DNA from: RGIG6353 sp045531285
GTDB taxonomy: Bacteria; Bacillota; Clostridia; Oscillospirales; SIG627
DNA: 40,794 nucleotides
Direction of reading: 5' to 3'
Assembly (NCBI GenBank): GCA_045531285.1
Contig: JAZSDT010000067.1
Location: forward strand, 1-40,794
The notes under the pieces were generated by a model. The model worked only from the letters and a program-made list of their open reading frames with translations, searched no databases and was not told where the DNA came from. Positions 29,353-38,116 of the stretch are shown here, in pieces; position 1 is the stretch's first letter; each line of letters opens with the position of its first letter. Position numbers and translations under genes: made by a program.

Positions 29353-30222
29353 TTACACGGGTATACCGTTTATTTTGACGTTTCCCACAATGTTAACATT
29401 TGAAGAACTGTTGCCGATCGTTATTGTATTGGCATATGCCGTGCCTATATACAAAGTCATATTCAATTTGCAGTCTATAGACATATTTCCATCCGAATAC
29501 AGTTTTAATGGGTAGCTATTAGACGTTTGCAGATAGAGTGCATAGTCGTTTGTATCCGTTCGCCGGGCATAAGAAAGCCTTCCGATAATATTGGATCCCG
29601 TGCTGAGAAAAGCAAGCTCTCCGTTATCGCCGCTTATAATGCCTATGCGTCCCTTTGTGGTCACAACTCCAGAAGCCGTAACGGAAAAGTTTTCGCTATC
29701 GATCATAAGATTACTTTCGGCAAGAGTAATGTGAGATCCGCCCTTACCGGATAGCATTAGTGAAGTTGCGTTAAAATTGATAACATCAGCATCCAATGTA
29801 GCCACGCTCTGTCCGTTGATAGCTGCAAGGATAAACTGTGCATTTGCTGTGTACCCATTGGACGTACTGGAAACTATAGCGCGTATCATAGCACTATCTT
29901 CTCCTACCTCAGCGGATAATCCAGCTATCTCTCCCTCCGCGTTTTGCAATCTAAGATTGAATTGTCCTGCGTCAAGAGATAACTGAGATACCTTGCCTTC
30001 CGTGTCCTCGATTCTTGCATACAGAGGTTTATTGATAGTAACCGCAAGCTCATCGAGCGCTGTCTCGTTAAAATTTGATGCATCAAGATTAGCCATGTTA
30101 TAACGAAGCTGTTCACGAAGCATATAGAGATAGTTGAGCACGTCATTAAGGTTTTCGTCGGTACTTTTGTTCTTATTGATCGTGGGAAACATTGTATCTG
30201 TATTCAACAGATTGCTTGGCAT
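29353..30222 (-). CDS. tail fibre / appendage protein with coiled start and beta-rich end
   Basis: The 289-residue product has a helical N-terminus, then repeated strands (LSLDAGQFNLRLQNAEGEIA, SMIRAIVSSTSN-type pattern) and a Gly/Ser/Asn-rich, strand-rich C-terminus (MTLYIGTAYANTITIGNSSS). The segment with DADVINFNATSLMLSGKGG is a recurrent fibre motif (gp58-like). It follows the holin gene upstream and lies in the late operon. Confidence 0.6.
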   Translation of the reverse strand: MPSNLLNTDTMFPTINKNKSTDENLNDVLNYLYMLREQLRYNMANLDASNFNETALDELAVTINKPLYARIEDTEGKVSQLSLDAGQFNLRLQNAEGEIAGLSAEVGEDSAMIRAIVSSTSNGYTANAQFILAAINGQSVATLDADVINFNATSLMLSGKGGSHITLAESNLMIDSENFSVTASGVVTTKGRIGIISGDNGELAFLSTGSNIIGRLSYARRTDTNDYALYLQTSNSYPLKLYSDGNMSIDCKLNMTLYIGTAYANTITIGNSSSNVNIVGNVKINGIPV

Positions 30223-30226
30223 ATTA

Positions 30227-30526
30227 TCACGCTTTCTTCAATATGGTTTCCCTGAGGTAGTCAAGCTCCTCTACGCAGGATTCAATGAGTACGTCTACCT
30301 CGTATGTTACTTTTATGCCCTTGTTTTCAAGAAAATCAATAACGTAAGCCTTCTTTGTTTCTTTTGTTATCTGCTGAGACTCAGCCAGCTTTTCAGCCGC
30401 CTGCACAGCCGTTTTTACCCAGGTGTAAAGGCGTTTTTCCTTGAGCCAGGGTATAACAACAGCGGTAAGTACAACGCTTATACAAGCAAATATAAGCTTT
30501 ACCGATAATGCGATAATTTCTTCCAT
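30227..30526 (-). CDS. LLH-type phage holin
   Basis: The 99-residue product has one N-terminal membrane helix (LSVKLIFACISVVLTAVVIP), then an amphipathic helix TWVKTAVQAAEKLAESQQI and KKAYVIDFLENKGI, the classic LLH holin pattern. Holins form membrane pores that time lysis. AAGGAGG precedes it. It is in a lysis cluster with another membrane protein and an M23 peptidase. Confidence 0.8.
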   Translation of the reverse strand: MEEIIALSVKLIFACISVVLTAVVIPWLKEKRLYTWVKTAVQAAEKLAESQQITKETKKAYVIDFLENKGIKVTYEVDVLIESCVEELDYLRETILKKA

Positions 30527-30535
30527 ATAGCCTCC

Positions 30536-30793
30536 TTAAGGGTAATATTCTTTACTGTTTATCTTTGCGACGTTCTCTGTCTTGCTTTTGTTGAAATAGA
30601 AGGATAATGCCGTACTGAAACCGCCCCACGCCGCTGTTAACAAGGTAGTAAACCACGGCAGAGAAGAGGTATATCCGTGATCTATGGCATAGTAGCATAG
30701 ATCTACAGCTTTATCCGTGAGAATTGCAAGAACGATAAGAAAAAATAGCAAAAGAAGCTTGCTGAACTCGAGGAATGATAAGAGTCTTTTCAT
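30536..30793 (-). CDS. membrane protein of the lysis cluster
   Basis: The 85-residue product has two hydrophobic segments, LLLLFFLIVLAILTDKAVDL and LTAAWGGFSTALSFYF. ATG 30793 overlaps the peptidase stop (ATGA), so the two are coupled. It is likely a second holin or an anti-holin-type partner. Confidence 0.7.
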   Translation of the reverse strand: MKRLLSFLEFSKLLLLFFLIVLAILTDKAVDLCYYAIDHGYTSSLPWFTTLLTAAWGGFSTALSFYFNKSKTENVAKINSKEYYP

Positions 30794-31431
30794 CCTATCA
30801 TCCTCTTGCATATGATGACTGTCTTGATATCGGACAAAAACATATTGATATCATCGGCATTTTCTGCAGCAGAAGTGCCCCCATTGATAATGCCTTTGTC
30901 AAGTAATTCTCTCATATCGGGTTTTGCCCATTCGGGGAGATCGTTGTATGTACTGATATAAACGTCCCCGAGTTCTTTAAGCATTTCGTCTCTTGTCATA
31001 GTGTTCTCCTTTGCTTTTCCTATTTTGTTTTCGATTTCGAGATAATCTGCAGCGTTGATGGCAGTGCCGTTCCTTCGCACTTCGAAATGCAAGTGTTTTC
31101 CGAAGGAATAACCCGTATTTCCCATAACGCCAAGCTTGTCTCCTTTTTTTACTCTTTGCCCCGCTTTTACGGCTCTGCTCTCAAGGTGACAATGGTAGAT
31201 GTAGAGTCCGCCGTCTGTCTTTATACACACGTAGTTCCCCCACTCCCACGTCCTGTTGTTTTTATCGAGTATTATCGTAGAAGAATGTACAACCCCATCC
31301 TCCGTAGCTACAACATCGGTATTGTCGCACACAAGGTCAACTCCCGCGTGGATCTCCATCCTGCCGTTAAGTTTGCGCAAGCCAAACGGAGATGTTATCG
31401 TGTAATCGTTCGTGATAAATGGCGTTTTCAA
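30790..31431 (-). CDS. M23-family peptidase (endolysin)
   Basis: The 213-residue product has the M23 fold: HAGVD (His28, Asp32) and HLHFEV (His113/His115), with GVVHSS between. It cleaves peptide cross-links in the cell wall. It starts with TTG overlapping the upstream stop (TTGA) after GGTGAG. The last third (EMLKELGDVYISTYNDLPEW) looks like a small wall-binding or S-layer-type helix. It sits between a membrane protein and a holin-like gene, as in a lysis cassette. Confidence 0.88.
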   Translation of the reverse strand: MKTPFITNDYTITSPFGLRKLNGRMEIHAGVDLVCDNTDVVATEDGVVHSSTIILDKNNRTWEWGNYVCIKTDGGLYIYHCHLESRAVKAGQRVKKGDKLGVMGNTGYSFGKHLHFEVRRNGTAINAADYLEIENKIGKAKENTMTRDEMLKELGDVYISTYNDLPEWAKPDMRELLDKGIINGGTSAAENADDINMFLSDIKTVIICKRMIG

Positions 31432-31721
31432 AGTTCGCTCACCTTCTGTCTTTCGAATTCTCGAAACTCCCCGAGAGCTTCTCCGTATCTGTCTATAGCT
31501 TCTTCCATTTCTCCATTAGGAGTACCTCGCTTAATAGCCATTGCTGTTGCATACGAAAGCTTTGCCGTAGCAAGGAGGAGTGAAAGCTTTACTTTTTCGC
31601 TTTTGATGTGAGTCTTTTCGGCTTCTGTTATAGCGTTGTCTCTTTTATTCTGCCGTTTATTCCAATAGGACAGCACTATACCGACAATAATACCGGGAGC
31701 AAGCGCTTTAATAATTTCCAT
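31428..31721 (-). CDS. small membrane-anchored protein of the lysis cluster
   Basis: ATG 31721 with GGAAG (97 residues) starts MEIIKALAPGIIVGIVLSY, one membrane helix, followed by a basic and helical soluble part (KRQNKRDNAITEAEK). It may be a spanin- or holin-type lysis partner. It is coupled to the peptidase gene by the TTGA overlap. A longer ATG at 31733 lacks a good site. Confidence 0.6.
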   Translation of the reverse strand: MEIIKALAPGIIVGIVLSYWNKRQNKRDNAITEAEKTHIKSEKVKLSLLLATAKLSYATAMAIKRGTPNGEMEEAIDRYGEALGEFREFERQKVSEL

Positions 31722-31736
31722 AAACACTTCCATACA

Positions 31737-31901
31737 TTATTCGTATTTAATCCCGTGACGATCAAATAGCGTTTTCACCTCCTCGTTTTTGATGATCTGC
31801 TTCTTTGCAGTTTGAGTAAGTTTATCATACACTAATTGCAAAGCCGCTTTTGTTTCGGCTCTTGCATCTTCTGCAGCTTTCAAAAGCCCGTATTTTGTCA
31901 T
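31737..31901 (-). CDS. small 54-residue helical protein
   Basis: The frame starts MTKYGLLKAAEDARAETKAA and ends RHGIKYE, all helix with balanced charge. A GGGAGG site precedes it and its ATG overlaps the upstream stop. It lies between the fibre-type genes and the lysis cluster; it may be a chaperone. Function unknown. Confidence 0.6.
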   Translation of the reverse strand: MTKYGLLKAAEDARAETKAALQLVYDKLTQTAKKQIIKNEEVKTLFDRHGIKYE

Positions 31902-32056
31902 CTTACTACCTCCCAATTATCTGCGTATTGCTCGGGTGTACAAACATTGCCGTCAACGATGGAGCGAAAAAGCACGTCTCCCCACCATCCGCACTCGTCT
32001 TTGCTGAATGCTTTTTCTACGGTAGGGAGTATTGCAAGTACCGTTTCGTATATCAT
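31898..32056 (-). CDS. small 52-residue protein
   Basis: Starts MIYETVLAILPTVEKAFSKD and ends YADNWEVVR, with CGWWGDV and C at TPEQY. Overlaps both neighbours (ATGA) in the late operon. No recognised family. Tight overlaps and tail-region position make it likely real. Confidence 0.6.
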   Translation of the reverse strand: MIYETVLAILPTVEKAFSKDECGWWGDVLFRSIVDGNVCTPEQYADNWEVVR

Positions 32057-32616
32057 TCGTTCTCCCCCTCCTCTGCTTCTCCGTAGGCGTAGCAGTATAC
32101 TGCAGGTCCCGCATCAAAGAGGAATTCTCCCTCGGCTTTTCCGTTCTCTGCCTCATCTACGTAGCTTTTGCTTGCCGTAGAGATGAGGCTCGTATCGTAG
32201 ACGCTGCAGGTAAGGCTGTAGTTTTGCATACTGTATTGGTCTACGTGCCATATCTCCGTACCCTTAATGAGATATCTGCCGGAGGTGCCCGTAATATCTG
32301 CAGGTACGACAGGAGCAAACCCTCCGCCTCCCGTAAGGGAGGATGGGCTTCCCGAAACGCTTTTGTAAAAGGTCTGTCCCACCCAGTCTGCCACAGCCAT
32401 AGTGTTTCCCGTGGATTTTCTTATGTCCTGCAGGCTTACGGAATACTTGTTGAGCACGAGCACGGGAGTATCCGTACCAAGAGCCTCTATGGCAAGAAGG
32501 AAGCCCTCGGGAAAGGAGAGGCTTTCCGTGCCTCCTCCCTTTTCTCTTATCTTGTCGGCTATATCCTTAAGCCCTCCCTCAAGGAAGGCGCTGTCTATAA
32601 GCTTATCGTATGCCAT
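32053..32616 (-). CDS. tail-fibre-associated protein
   Basis: ATG 32616 (187 residues) starts MAYDKLIDSAFLEGGLKDIA, then IREKGGGTESLSFPEGFLLA, a repeated element in tail proteins of Gram-positive phages. The end is strand-rich (YSMQNYSLTCSVYDTSLIST). It begins two bases past the stop of the fibre gene and is probably part of the fibre or its chaperone. Confidence 0.6.
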   Translation of the reverse strand: MAYDKLIDSAFLEGGLKDIADKIREKGGGTESLSFPEGFLLAIEALGTDTPVLVLNKYSVSLQDIRKSTGNTMAVADWVGQTFYKSVSGSPSSLTGGGGFAPVVPADITGTSGRYLIKGTEIWHVDQYSMQNYSLTCSVYDTSLISTASKSYVDEAENGKAEGEFLFDAGPAVYCYAYGEAEEGENE

Positions 32617-32617
32617 A

Positions 32618-33952
32618 TCAATAAGCACCTCCCGTCCAGGTGGGTAAGGCGGCAAGGACCTCGTTTACGAGAAGCGCTTTATCCTCTGACGTAAAGTAGT
32701 CCACGCCCTTTTGGGGAGTGTAGCCGTCCTCCCCGTCGGCGCCCTTTTCTCCCTTTTCTCCGTCCACTCCGTTCTTCACGGTAAAGCTTTGGCTTCCTCT
32801 TGCGTCGGTGACGGTAACAAGGTGTCCCTCCTCCGTCTCGCTTATTGTAAGGTAGGGGGAGAAGCCGTCCTCCCCGTCAGCACCTTTGATGTTTACTGTG
32901 TCAGGATTGGGTAAGCCTTTGTTATTCGTCCAAGACAGATTTCCGTCAGCATCTACATAAGGTATGAATGTAGCTCCGTCTTCTCCGCTTTCGCCACTAC
33001 CACCGCCACCTGTGCCGTTAGCTCCGTTGTATACTGTGAATGTGCTTGTAGTGTTGTCTGTGTAATATATGGTGTAGGTATCTGTTGTTCCGGCCGCACC
33101 GTTGCCTGATGTTCTGCGGATATCTGTAATGCCTCGTCCGTCTTTTCCGTTAGCTCCATCTTTACCATTAGTACCATCTCTTCCGTTGCTTCCGTCCTTG
33201 CCATCTGTACCGTCCATAATATCTAATGTTTTTGTACCTTCAGCATCGGTTATGGTTACTCTATTTCCGCCCGTTATTGGTGTTACGGTTATGATAGGTG
33301 ATACTCCGTCTTCACCGTCTGTCCCATCTTCTCCCTTTAGCGGTCCTATATTGAGCCAACCGTTAATGGTATAAGCGTATACGTCATAAGGAGTAGACGT
33401 TCCTACGTAATAGTTATCACCTATATTAGGCGATGTTACTGCAGACTGAACAGCGGCAAGCGTGTCATATTTTCCGAGGACTTTGAACGATTCACCGGGC
33501 TCTCCCTTGTCTCCTTTAAGAGAAGCCAGCCACTCGTCCTCAGTGCCTACAAATCCGTGCTTGAGAGCAAGAGAATACGCCGACAGATAATACCCTTTAA
33601 AAACCGCCACCTCATCAGCGGGGCGATACCTCTGTGCATACCAGCGCATATACTCTCCGTAGTATGCGTTGAACATCTGCATTGTGTTAGAGTACTTATT
33701 GTACTCACCGTTTGCAAAGTCAATCATAGCGCAGAGATAAGCACCGTATATCTTGTCGTGTGGAGGCTTAGCAAGAAGTTCTGTATTAGCGTGTTCCGCA
33801 TATGTATATGTAACTACGTCTTCGATAGCAAGAAGCATTACTTCCGTCTGCACCATTCCTTCGACCTCGTTAATCCATGCGGTCTTGGTTTCGTTGGAAA
33901 ATGCGTTAGGCTTAATATCGTCAACGTAGTCAAGTAGATTTCTTAGTATCAT
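32618..33952 (-). CDS. connector domain fused to collagen-like fibre
   Basis: The 444-residue product has a helical N-terminal domain of about 130 residues (YGAYLCAMIDFANGEYNKYS, MQMFNAYYGEYMRWYAQRY), the type used by head-tail connector proteins. It is followed by GFVGTEDEWLASLKGDKGEP and many Gly-X-Y triplets (GTDGKDGSNGRDGTNGKDG), the collagen-like stalk of fibres, and a C-terminal strand-rich region. The fusion would attach a fibre to the connector. AGGAGG precedes the ATG. Confidence 0.72.
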   Translation of the reverse strand: MILRNLLDYVDDIKPNAFSNETKTAWINEVEGMVQTEVMLLAIEDVVTYTYAEHANTELLAKPPHDKIYGAYLCAMIDFANGEYNKYSNTMQMFNAYYGEYMRWYAQRYRPADEVAVFKGYYLSAYSLALKHGFVGTEDEWLASLKGDKGEPGESFKVLGKYDTLAAVQSAVTSPNIGDNYYVGTSTPYDVYAYTINGWLNIGPLKGEDGTDGEDGVSPIITVTPITGGNRVTITDAEGTKTLDIMDGTDGKDGSNGRDGTNGKDGANGKDGRGITDIRRTSGNGAAGTTDTYTIYYTDNTTSTFTVYNGANGTGGGGSGESGEDGATFIPYVDADGNLSWTNNKGLPNPDTVNIKGADGEDGFSPYLTISETEEGHLVTVTDARGSQSFTVKNGVDGEKGEKGADGEDGYTPQKGVDYFTSEDKALLVNEVLAALPTWTGGAY

Positions 33953-33969
33953 TTTTCCTCCTAAAGTTA

Positions 33970-33999
33970 TAGCCGAGCAGAGTTATGTCCGCCCGGCTA
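33970..33999 (-). other. hairpin after the capsid gene
   Basis: TAGCCG pairs with CGGCTA with a partly paired extension. On the minus strand it lacks a T run, so it may reduce downstream transcripts or protect the capsid mRNA. Confidence 0.5.
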
Positions 34000-34027
34000 T
34001 TTTCTTCGCGGCGGTAATGCCGTTAAA

Positions 34028-35032
34028 TTAACCTATAAGAGCAGTACCACCGGTGATACCACCACAGCAAGCAAAGCGCCAGTCGTTGAAGCCAGCAGTA
34101 AATCTTGCATAGCCCTGCCAGATGTTAGCATCTGTATCATCGTCGATACGAGACTTAACGTCAAGAGGTGTTCTGTCAAGCCATACCGCGCCGCCGTGAT
34201 CCTGGTTGTAACGAGAGTCAAGGAGTATCCAAGGTGCGCCGGTAACGTATTCGTTGAGGTAGGGAAGAACGACTACGTTCCATCTGCCGAACTGATAGTT
34301 AAATCCATTGTTAGCGGTAGCAGGATCCTTGTCAGCACCGATTACCTCAAATACGCTCTTCTTGAGAGTGTATATGTTGGGAATAACGATGGTGTCAGGA
34401 GATACATCGAGAATCTCGCCATTGTCGCCCTTGAAGTTCTGCATAGCACACTCAGCGGCCGCAAGCGCATCTACGGAGAAAGCATCGGAGAAAGCGTTGC
34501 TCTGTGTACCTTTGCCGGAGATCTTGGATGTATGAGCTTCATCAAATACACCGAGACTGTCAGCAGCAGAGGAGTCGAACGACTTTCCGCCGAAGGTTAT
34601 TGTCTTTGCACCGGTGATAGCGCCTCCGAAGAGAGCTGCGCCGAACTTTTCTCTGGTTCTGTAGTATCCGGTAACAAATGCGGAGGGCTTATTCTTGAGG
34701 TCCATAAGCTTGGAGTCTTCTACCATTTCGCGGGAAATTGCAAAAGAGTTCTTCCAGGTCATATGCTCAAGAGTCTTGGAGTAGCTTTCCTGCATAGAAT
34801 CATCGGGATGAAGACCGTTCTCGCCAACGGGCTGAAAGCCTTCCATAGCGGTCATAGCGGTGAACTTTTCGCCGTAGTGATTGGATTTTCCCATATTAAA
34901 AAGTTTGGGAAGGAAGGACATCTGCTCAAAAGCTTCTCCCTTCTTCTCGATGAACATTCTTATAGGCGCCTGGGACTTACCATAAATAGAGTCCTGGAGA
35001 CCAGAGCCTTCTGAAAAAATAATTTCTGCCAT
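34028..35032 (-). CDS. major capsid protein, HK97-fold type
   Basis: The 334-residue product sits after scaffold and portal. It has an N-arm-like start, then KSNHYGEKFTAMTAMEGFQP, KTLEHMTWKNSFAISREM, EDSKLMDLKNKPSAFVTGYY and a Gly-rich end. Length and order fit HK97-like coats of podoviruses. It forms the head shell. It is followed by a hairpin, so its transcript may be the most abundant. AAAGGAAAC-type weak site. Confidence 0.82.
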   Translation of the reverse strand: MAEIIFSEGSGLQDSIYGKSQAPIRMFIEKKGEAFEQMSFLPKLFNMGKSNHYGEKFTAMTAMEGFQPVGENGLHPDDSMQESYSKTLEHMTWKNSFAISREMVEDSKLMDLKNKPSAFVTGYYRTREKFGAALFGGAITGAKTITFGGKSFDSSAADSLGVFDEAHTSKISGKGTQSNAFSDAFSVDALAAAECAMQNFKGDNGEILDVSPDTIVIPNIYTLKKSVFEVIGADKDPATANNGFNYQFGRWNVVVLPYLNEYVTGAPWILLDSRYNQDHGGAVWLDRTPLDVKSRIDDDTDANIWQGYARFTAGFNDWRFACCGGITGGTALIG

Positions 35033-35049
35033 TATGTTTTAGTTTCCTT

Positions 35050-35934
35050 TCATTTTCTTAAATATTTGTTGTAATGTTTCGAGATCTCTGCATCTGTTGC
35101 CGTAGGATTGAACATTCTGTATGACTCTTTGATGTCATTCGGAACAGATACCGCTCCTTCACCTCTCGAACTGGTGGGAGTCATGTGATTTTTGGCATTG
35201 GCGGAGTTGATTGCCGCCTGCTTGGTCTGACTTGCAGTATTCTGCATAATCTTATCGAAATTAACAAGTTTATAAGCATCAGATAGAGAGTAGCCCTTCT
35301 GTACGAGGTCGTATACTCCCTTATAGTTTTCGGTAGCGGCAAGATCGCCTATGCTCTTTATAGTAGGATCAAGCTGAGCTATAGTCTTGAGCTCGTCTTC
35401 TATATGAGCCTTTGCGGTCTCTTCTTTAGCTTTTGCCTCGGCAGAGCGCGCTTTCTCTGCCGCCTCTCTTGCTTCTCTTACTTCGGGGAGGTTGTCGACA
35501 AAAGCGTTGAATTCATCTTCGCTTATGCCGCTGTCCTCAATAAGTCGTTTCTTCTGATCGGCAGAACGCTGCTTAATATAAATGTCGTATTCTGCTTTGT
35601 TTTTAATGATCTTTCCCGAATAAGGATCATTGATACCAAGAGAAGCCACCGCTTCGTCAATCTGCTTCTGTGCTTCTGCTTTGATACGAGCAATTTCTTC
35701 TGCTTTTTCGGCTTCTGCTTTTCGCCTTGCCGCAGCATATCGAGACCGCTCTTCTGTTGTCTGTTCGGGAGCCTCTGCAGACTCTCCTTCAGACTCGTTG
35801 TCGGCAGTATCGGCGAGTTCCTGCTCTTTTTCGCCTGCAGTATCGGGGCTCTCAGACGTGCCAGCGACCTCCGTCTCGTTTACGCTTTCTGTTGTGTCGA
35901 GTCCGAATACCTCGTTATAGTTTATTTCTCCCAT
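35050..35934 (-). CDS. scaffolding protein
   Basis: The 294-residue product is acidic and coiled-coil, with ETAKAHIEDELKTIAQLDPT, repeated AEKAEEIARIKAEAQKQ, and a basic C-terminal end (HYNKYLRK) that docks the coat. Position between portal and capsid is standard. AAAGGAG precedes the ATG. Confidence 0.82.
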   Translation of the reverse strand: MGEINYNEVFGLDTTESVNETEVAGTSESPDTAGEKEQELADTADNESEGESAEAPEQTTEERSRYAAARRKAEAEKAEEIARIKAEAQKQIDEAVASLGINDPYSGKIIKNKAEYDIYIKQRSADQKKRLIEDSGISEDEFNAFVDNLPEVREAREAAEKARSAEAKAKEETAKAHIEDELKTIAQLDPTIKSIGDLAATENYKGVYDLVQKGYSLSDAYKLVNFDKIMQNTASQTKQAAINSANAKNHMTPTSSRGEGAVSVPNDIKESYRMFNPTATDAEISKHYNKYLRK

Positions 35935-35989
35935 ATTAATTCTCCTTTGATTTTTACGCTATTCATGCGAATTTTCCGTGACGGCTTTC

Positions 35990-36118
35990 TTATCTCTTGC
36001 CGTCTCTGAGGTCCTTGTTGGATACAGTTGCCTTGGTCTTACCCTTGCTTACTTCCGCATTGGGAGCCTTAACATACTGCTGTCCGCTGTTCTTAATCTT
36101 TCCAATATAACCCTTCAT
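35990..36118 (-). CDS. small 42-residue basic protein between portal and scaffold
   Basis: It begins MKGYIGKIKNSGQQYVKAPN and ends in DLRDGKR, all basic. AAAGGAGG lies before the ATG. Small basic proteins at this place recur in related phages from memory. It may bind DNA or act in assembly. Function unknown. Confidence 0.6.
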   Translation of the reverse strand: MKGYIGKIKNSGQQYVKAPNAEVSKGKTKATVSNKDLRDGKR

Positions 36119-36139
36119 TGTTTCATCCTCCTTTCGGCT

Positions 36140-38116
36140 TTATCTGTATATAGGTTGTTTCGCGTTGTTATACGCGTCTTGTCTTGCTCTATTGATAGCT
36201 TCAGCCACCATTGCTTCTTCCTGCTGACGTGCCATCATCATCTGTTGCTGTTGCATCTGCATCTGAATCTGCTTCTGCTCTTCAAGATATGTCTTGGTAT
36301 CGGAAGCACCGGGATAGTGCAGGAGTTCCATTTTAGTCCAAAATAGAATCAATGTATCTATGCTGTTGGGATCTCCGAAAGCTCCCGTCTGCAGATTCAT
36401 TCTTGTTTCTTGCCACATTGCCTCTCTATTAGATGCAAGAGGTGCCGTATTATCACAAGAGAAGAGGAATTGATCATTCCAGAACCACTCTCCGTTTTCA
36501 TCCTGCTCAAGGAAATCATAGCGGTTGAACTCGGAATACTTAGCATTTCCTCTGTTGTCCTTAGAATGTACGGGTCTCGGCTCGTCTGCATATGCCAGCT
36601 TGAACTTAAACATTGCTTCGAAAAGTGCCGCATATGCCGCGTCCTTCATCATACGCTTAGATTCAAGACGTCCAGCTGCCTGCGCTGCGGAGAACTCTTT
36701 GGCTTTGCCGCTCGTTGCGGTTCTGTCTACGCGTCCTTGATACGAATCCGTAATTCCAATGGCCTGCCTTGCTTCCTCGTATATCTGCGCAAGATATGCC
36801 ATATCCTGCGAGATCTCACCTTCAAGGGTATATACGTCTATCATAGACTTTGATGCGGCGTTTCCGGGTCGAATGACCTTCATATCCTCGGTATCTACTC
36901 TTATACTTGCTTCGTCGGGAAGCGTGATATATGATCCCGCCTTGAGAAGCTTTTCTATAATCTTAGCCTCAATACGGTTGATGGCGTTCTGATGAGAAGC
37001 TATCTTGTCAACGTCGGAGTCTCCGAGGAATCTGCCATATACCGACACATTTTTCTGTAGCACTACCGGATATATATCGGGCTTATAGAACGGTATCTTA
37101 GTCGGTACCGCAACCGCCTCTGTAATGACGTTGCCAAGCTCATCTGCAGTCTGTTTTTCCTGCATTGTAGCTCCGGGAATAACATTGCCATTCGATAGAG
37201 TAATTGGAGTATATATTTCCTCATATTCTTCGGTGCTGTCTTCCCATTTAGTAGAACCACAATACGGACAAGTCTTTGCACCTCTTCTGTAAGGCTTTTT
37301 TTCGCCGTCTGGAGGCGTTCCGTCTTCGGTAGCCTCTTCGTAAACCTCAATTTCGTTAGGCTCAACGGCACCGCATTTCTTGCATCTGCGAAGCCTCCTT
37401 GCCTGGTAGTCCTCAATATCCTCAAGCTCCACATCGTTAACCCAGGAATATACGCCTATACCGCCGTTATCATTTCGGTAATACGCCACAATCTGCGTTA
37501 CCATATCGCTTGAAGCTTCTTCAGACTCGAATGACTTGATTTCGGGCTCTGATTCGCTCTCGTCATCAACATGCACCTTATATCTTCTCTCGATATAAGC
37601 CTTTGTCTGAGGCAGAGCGATAAAGATGTAGTCCATATCTTCTATGCCGGAATATACACCGTCCTGCGGTATTATCTGTCTCGGATGAAGACCGGAGATA
37701 ACAAGCTCTCCTATTGTCGAATGAGTTCTTTCTGTGTTATCCCATTCCACGAGCCAAGCGAAACCGCCTTGAATAGGTACCGTACGTTCCGCCATATCGT
37801 TGATATGCTCCATCGAAAGTCTGTCAAGCTCGTTGCGAAGCATATCCTCAATAAGCTTTGCCTTGGGCTCGTCTTTTTCGCGTATTGCCGTAACCTTCGG
37901 CTGTGGTATATTAGAATTAACTTGAGCCTCAACAAGCTCGGAGCATATGTTACGCACAAGCGGTGTCTTAGTTATGCGATCACCGACGATTATCTTCTTT
38001 ATTTCGCCGTCTCCTTTGTAGAGCCGCTCGCGTCCGTCCATCTTGGCTATCTCGTCATTATACGCGGTCTGTGCCGTTGTATATCGATCCTGCCATTCTC
38101 TTAATTTGTGGTTCAT
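36140..38116 (-). CDS. portal protein with an inserted zinc-ribbon-like module
   Basis: The 658-residue product is long for a portal. It has an N-terminal helical part, a strand-rich middle and a terminal Gln/Met-rich helix (KQIQMQMQQQQMMMARQQEE), as in P22-like portals. Residues 247-284 contain CKKC, an acidic stretch and CPYC, a zinc-ribbon-like insertion not common in portals. Twelve copies form the head entrance. Its ATG overlaps the terminase stop (ATGA). Confidence 0.85.
   Translation of the reverse strand: MNHKLREWQDRYTTAQTAYNDEIAKMDGRERLYKGDGEIKKIIVGDRITKTPLVRNICSELVEAQVNSNIPQPKVTAIREKDEPKAKLIEDMLRNELDRLSMEHINDMAERTVPIQGGFAWLVEWDNTERTHSTIGELVISGLHPRQIIPQDGVYSGIEDMDYIFIALPQTKAYIERRYKVHVDDESESEPEIKSFESEEASSDMVTQIVAYYRNDNGGIGVYSWVNDVELEDIEDYQARRLRRCKKCGAVEPNEIEVYEEATEDGTPPDGEKKPYRRGAKTCPYCGSTKWEDSTEEYEEIYTPITLSNGNVIPGATMQEKQTADELGNVITEAVAVPTKIPFYKPDIYPVVLQKNVSVYGRFLGDSDVDKIASHQNAINRIEAKIIEKLLKAGSYITLPDEASIRVDTEDMKVIRPGNAASKSMIDVYTLEGEISQDMAYLAQIYEEARQAIGITDSYQGRVDRTATSGKAKEFSAAQAAGRLESKRMMKDAAYAALFEAMFKFKLAYADEPRPVHSKDNRGNAKYSEFNRYDFLEQDENGEWFWNDQFLFSCDNTAPLASNREAMWQETRMNLQTGAFGDPNSIDTLILFWTKMELLHYPGASDTKTYLEEQKQIQMQMQQQQMMMARQQEEAMVAEAINRARQDAYNNAKQPIYR

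Noticed and set aside
32032..32694. 220-residue plus-strand frame
   Set aside because: Opposite clear late genes with overlapping starts and stops; no independent support.
34196..35014. 272-residue plus-strand frame
   Set aside because: Lies opposite the capsid gene, has no ribosome site, and is a reflection of capsid codon use.
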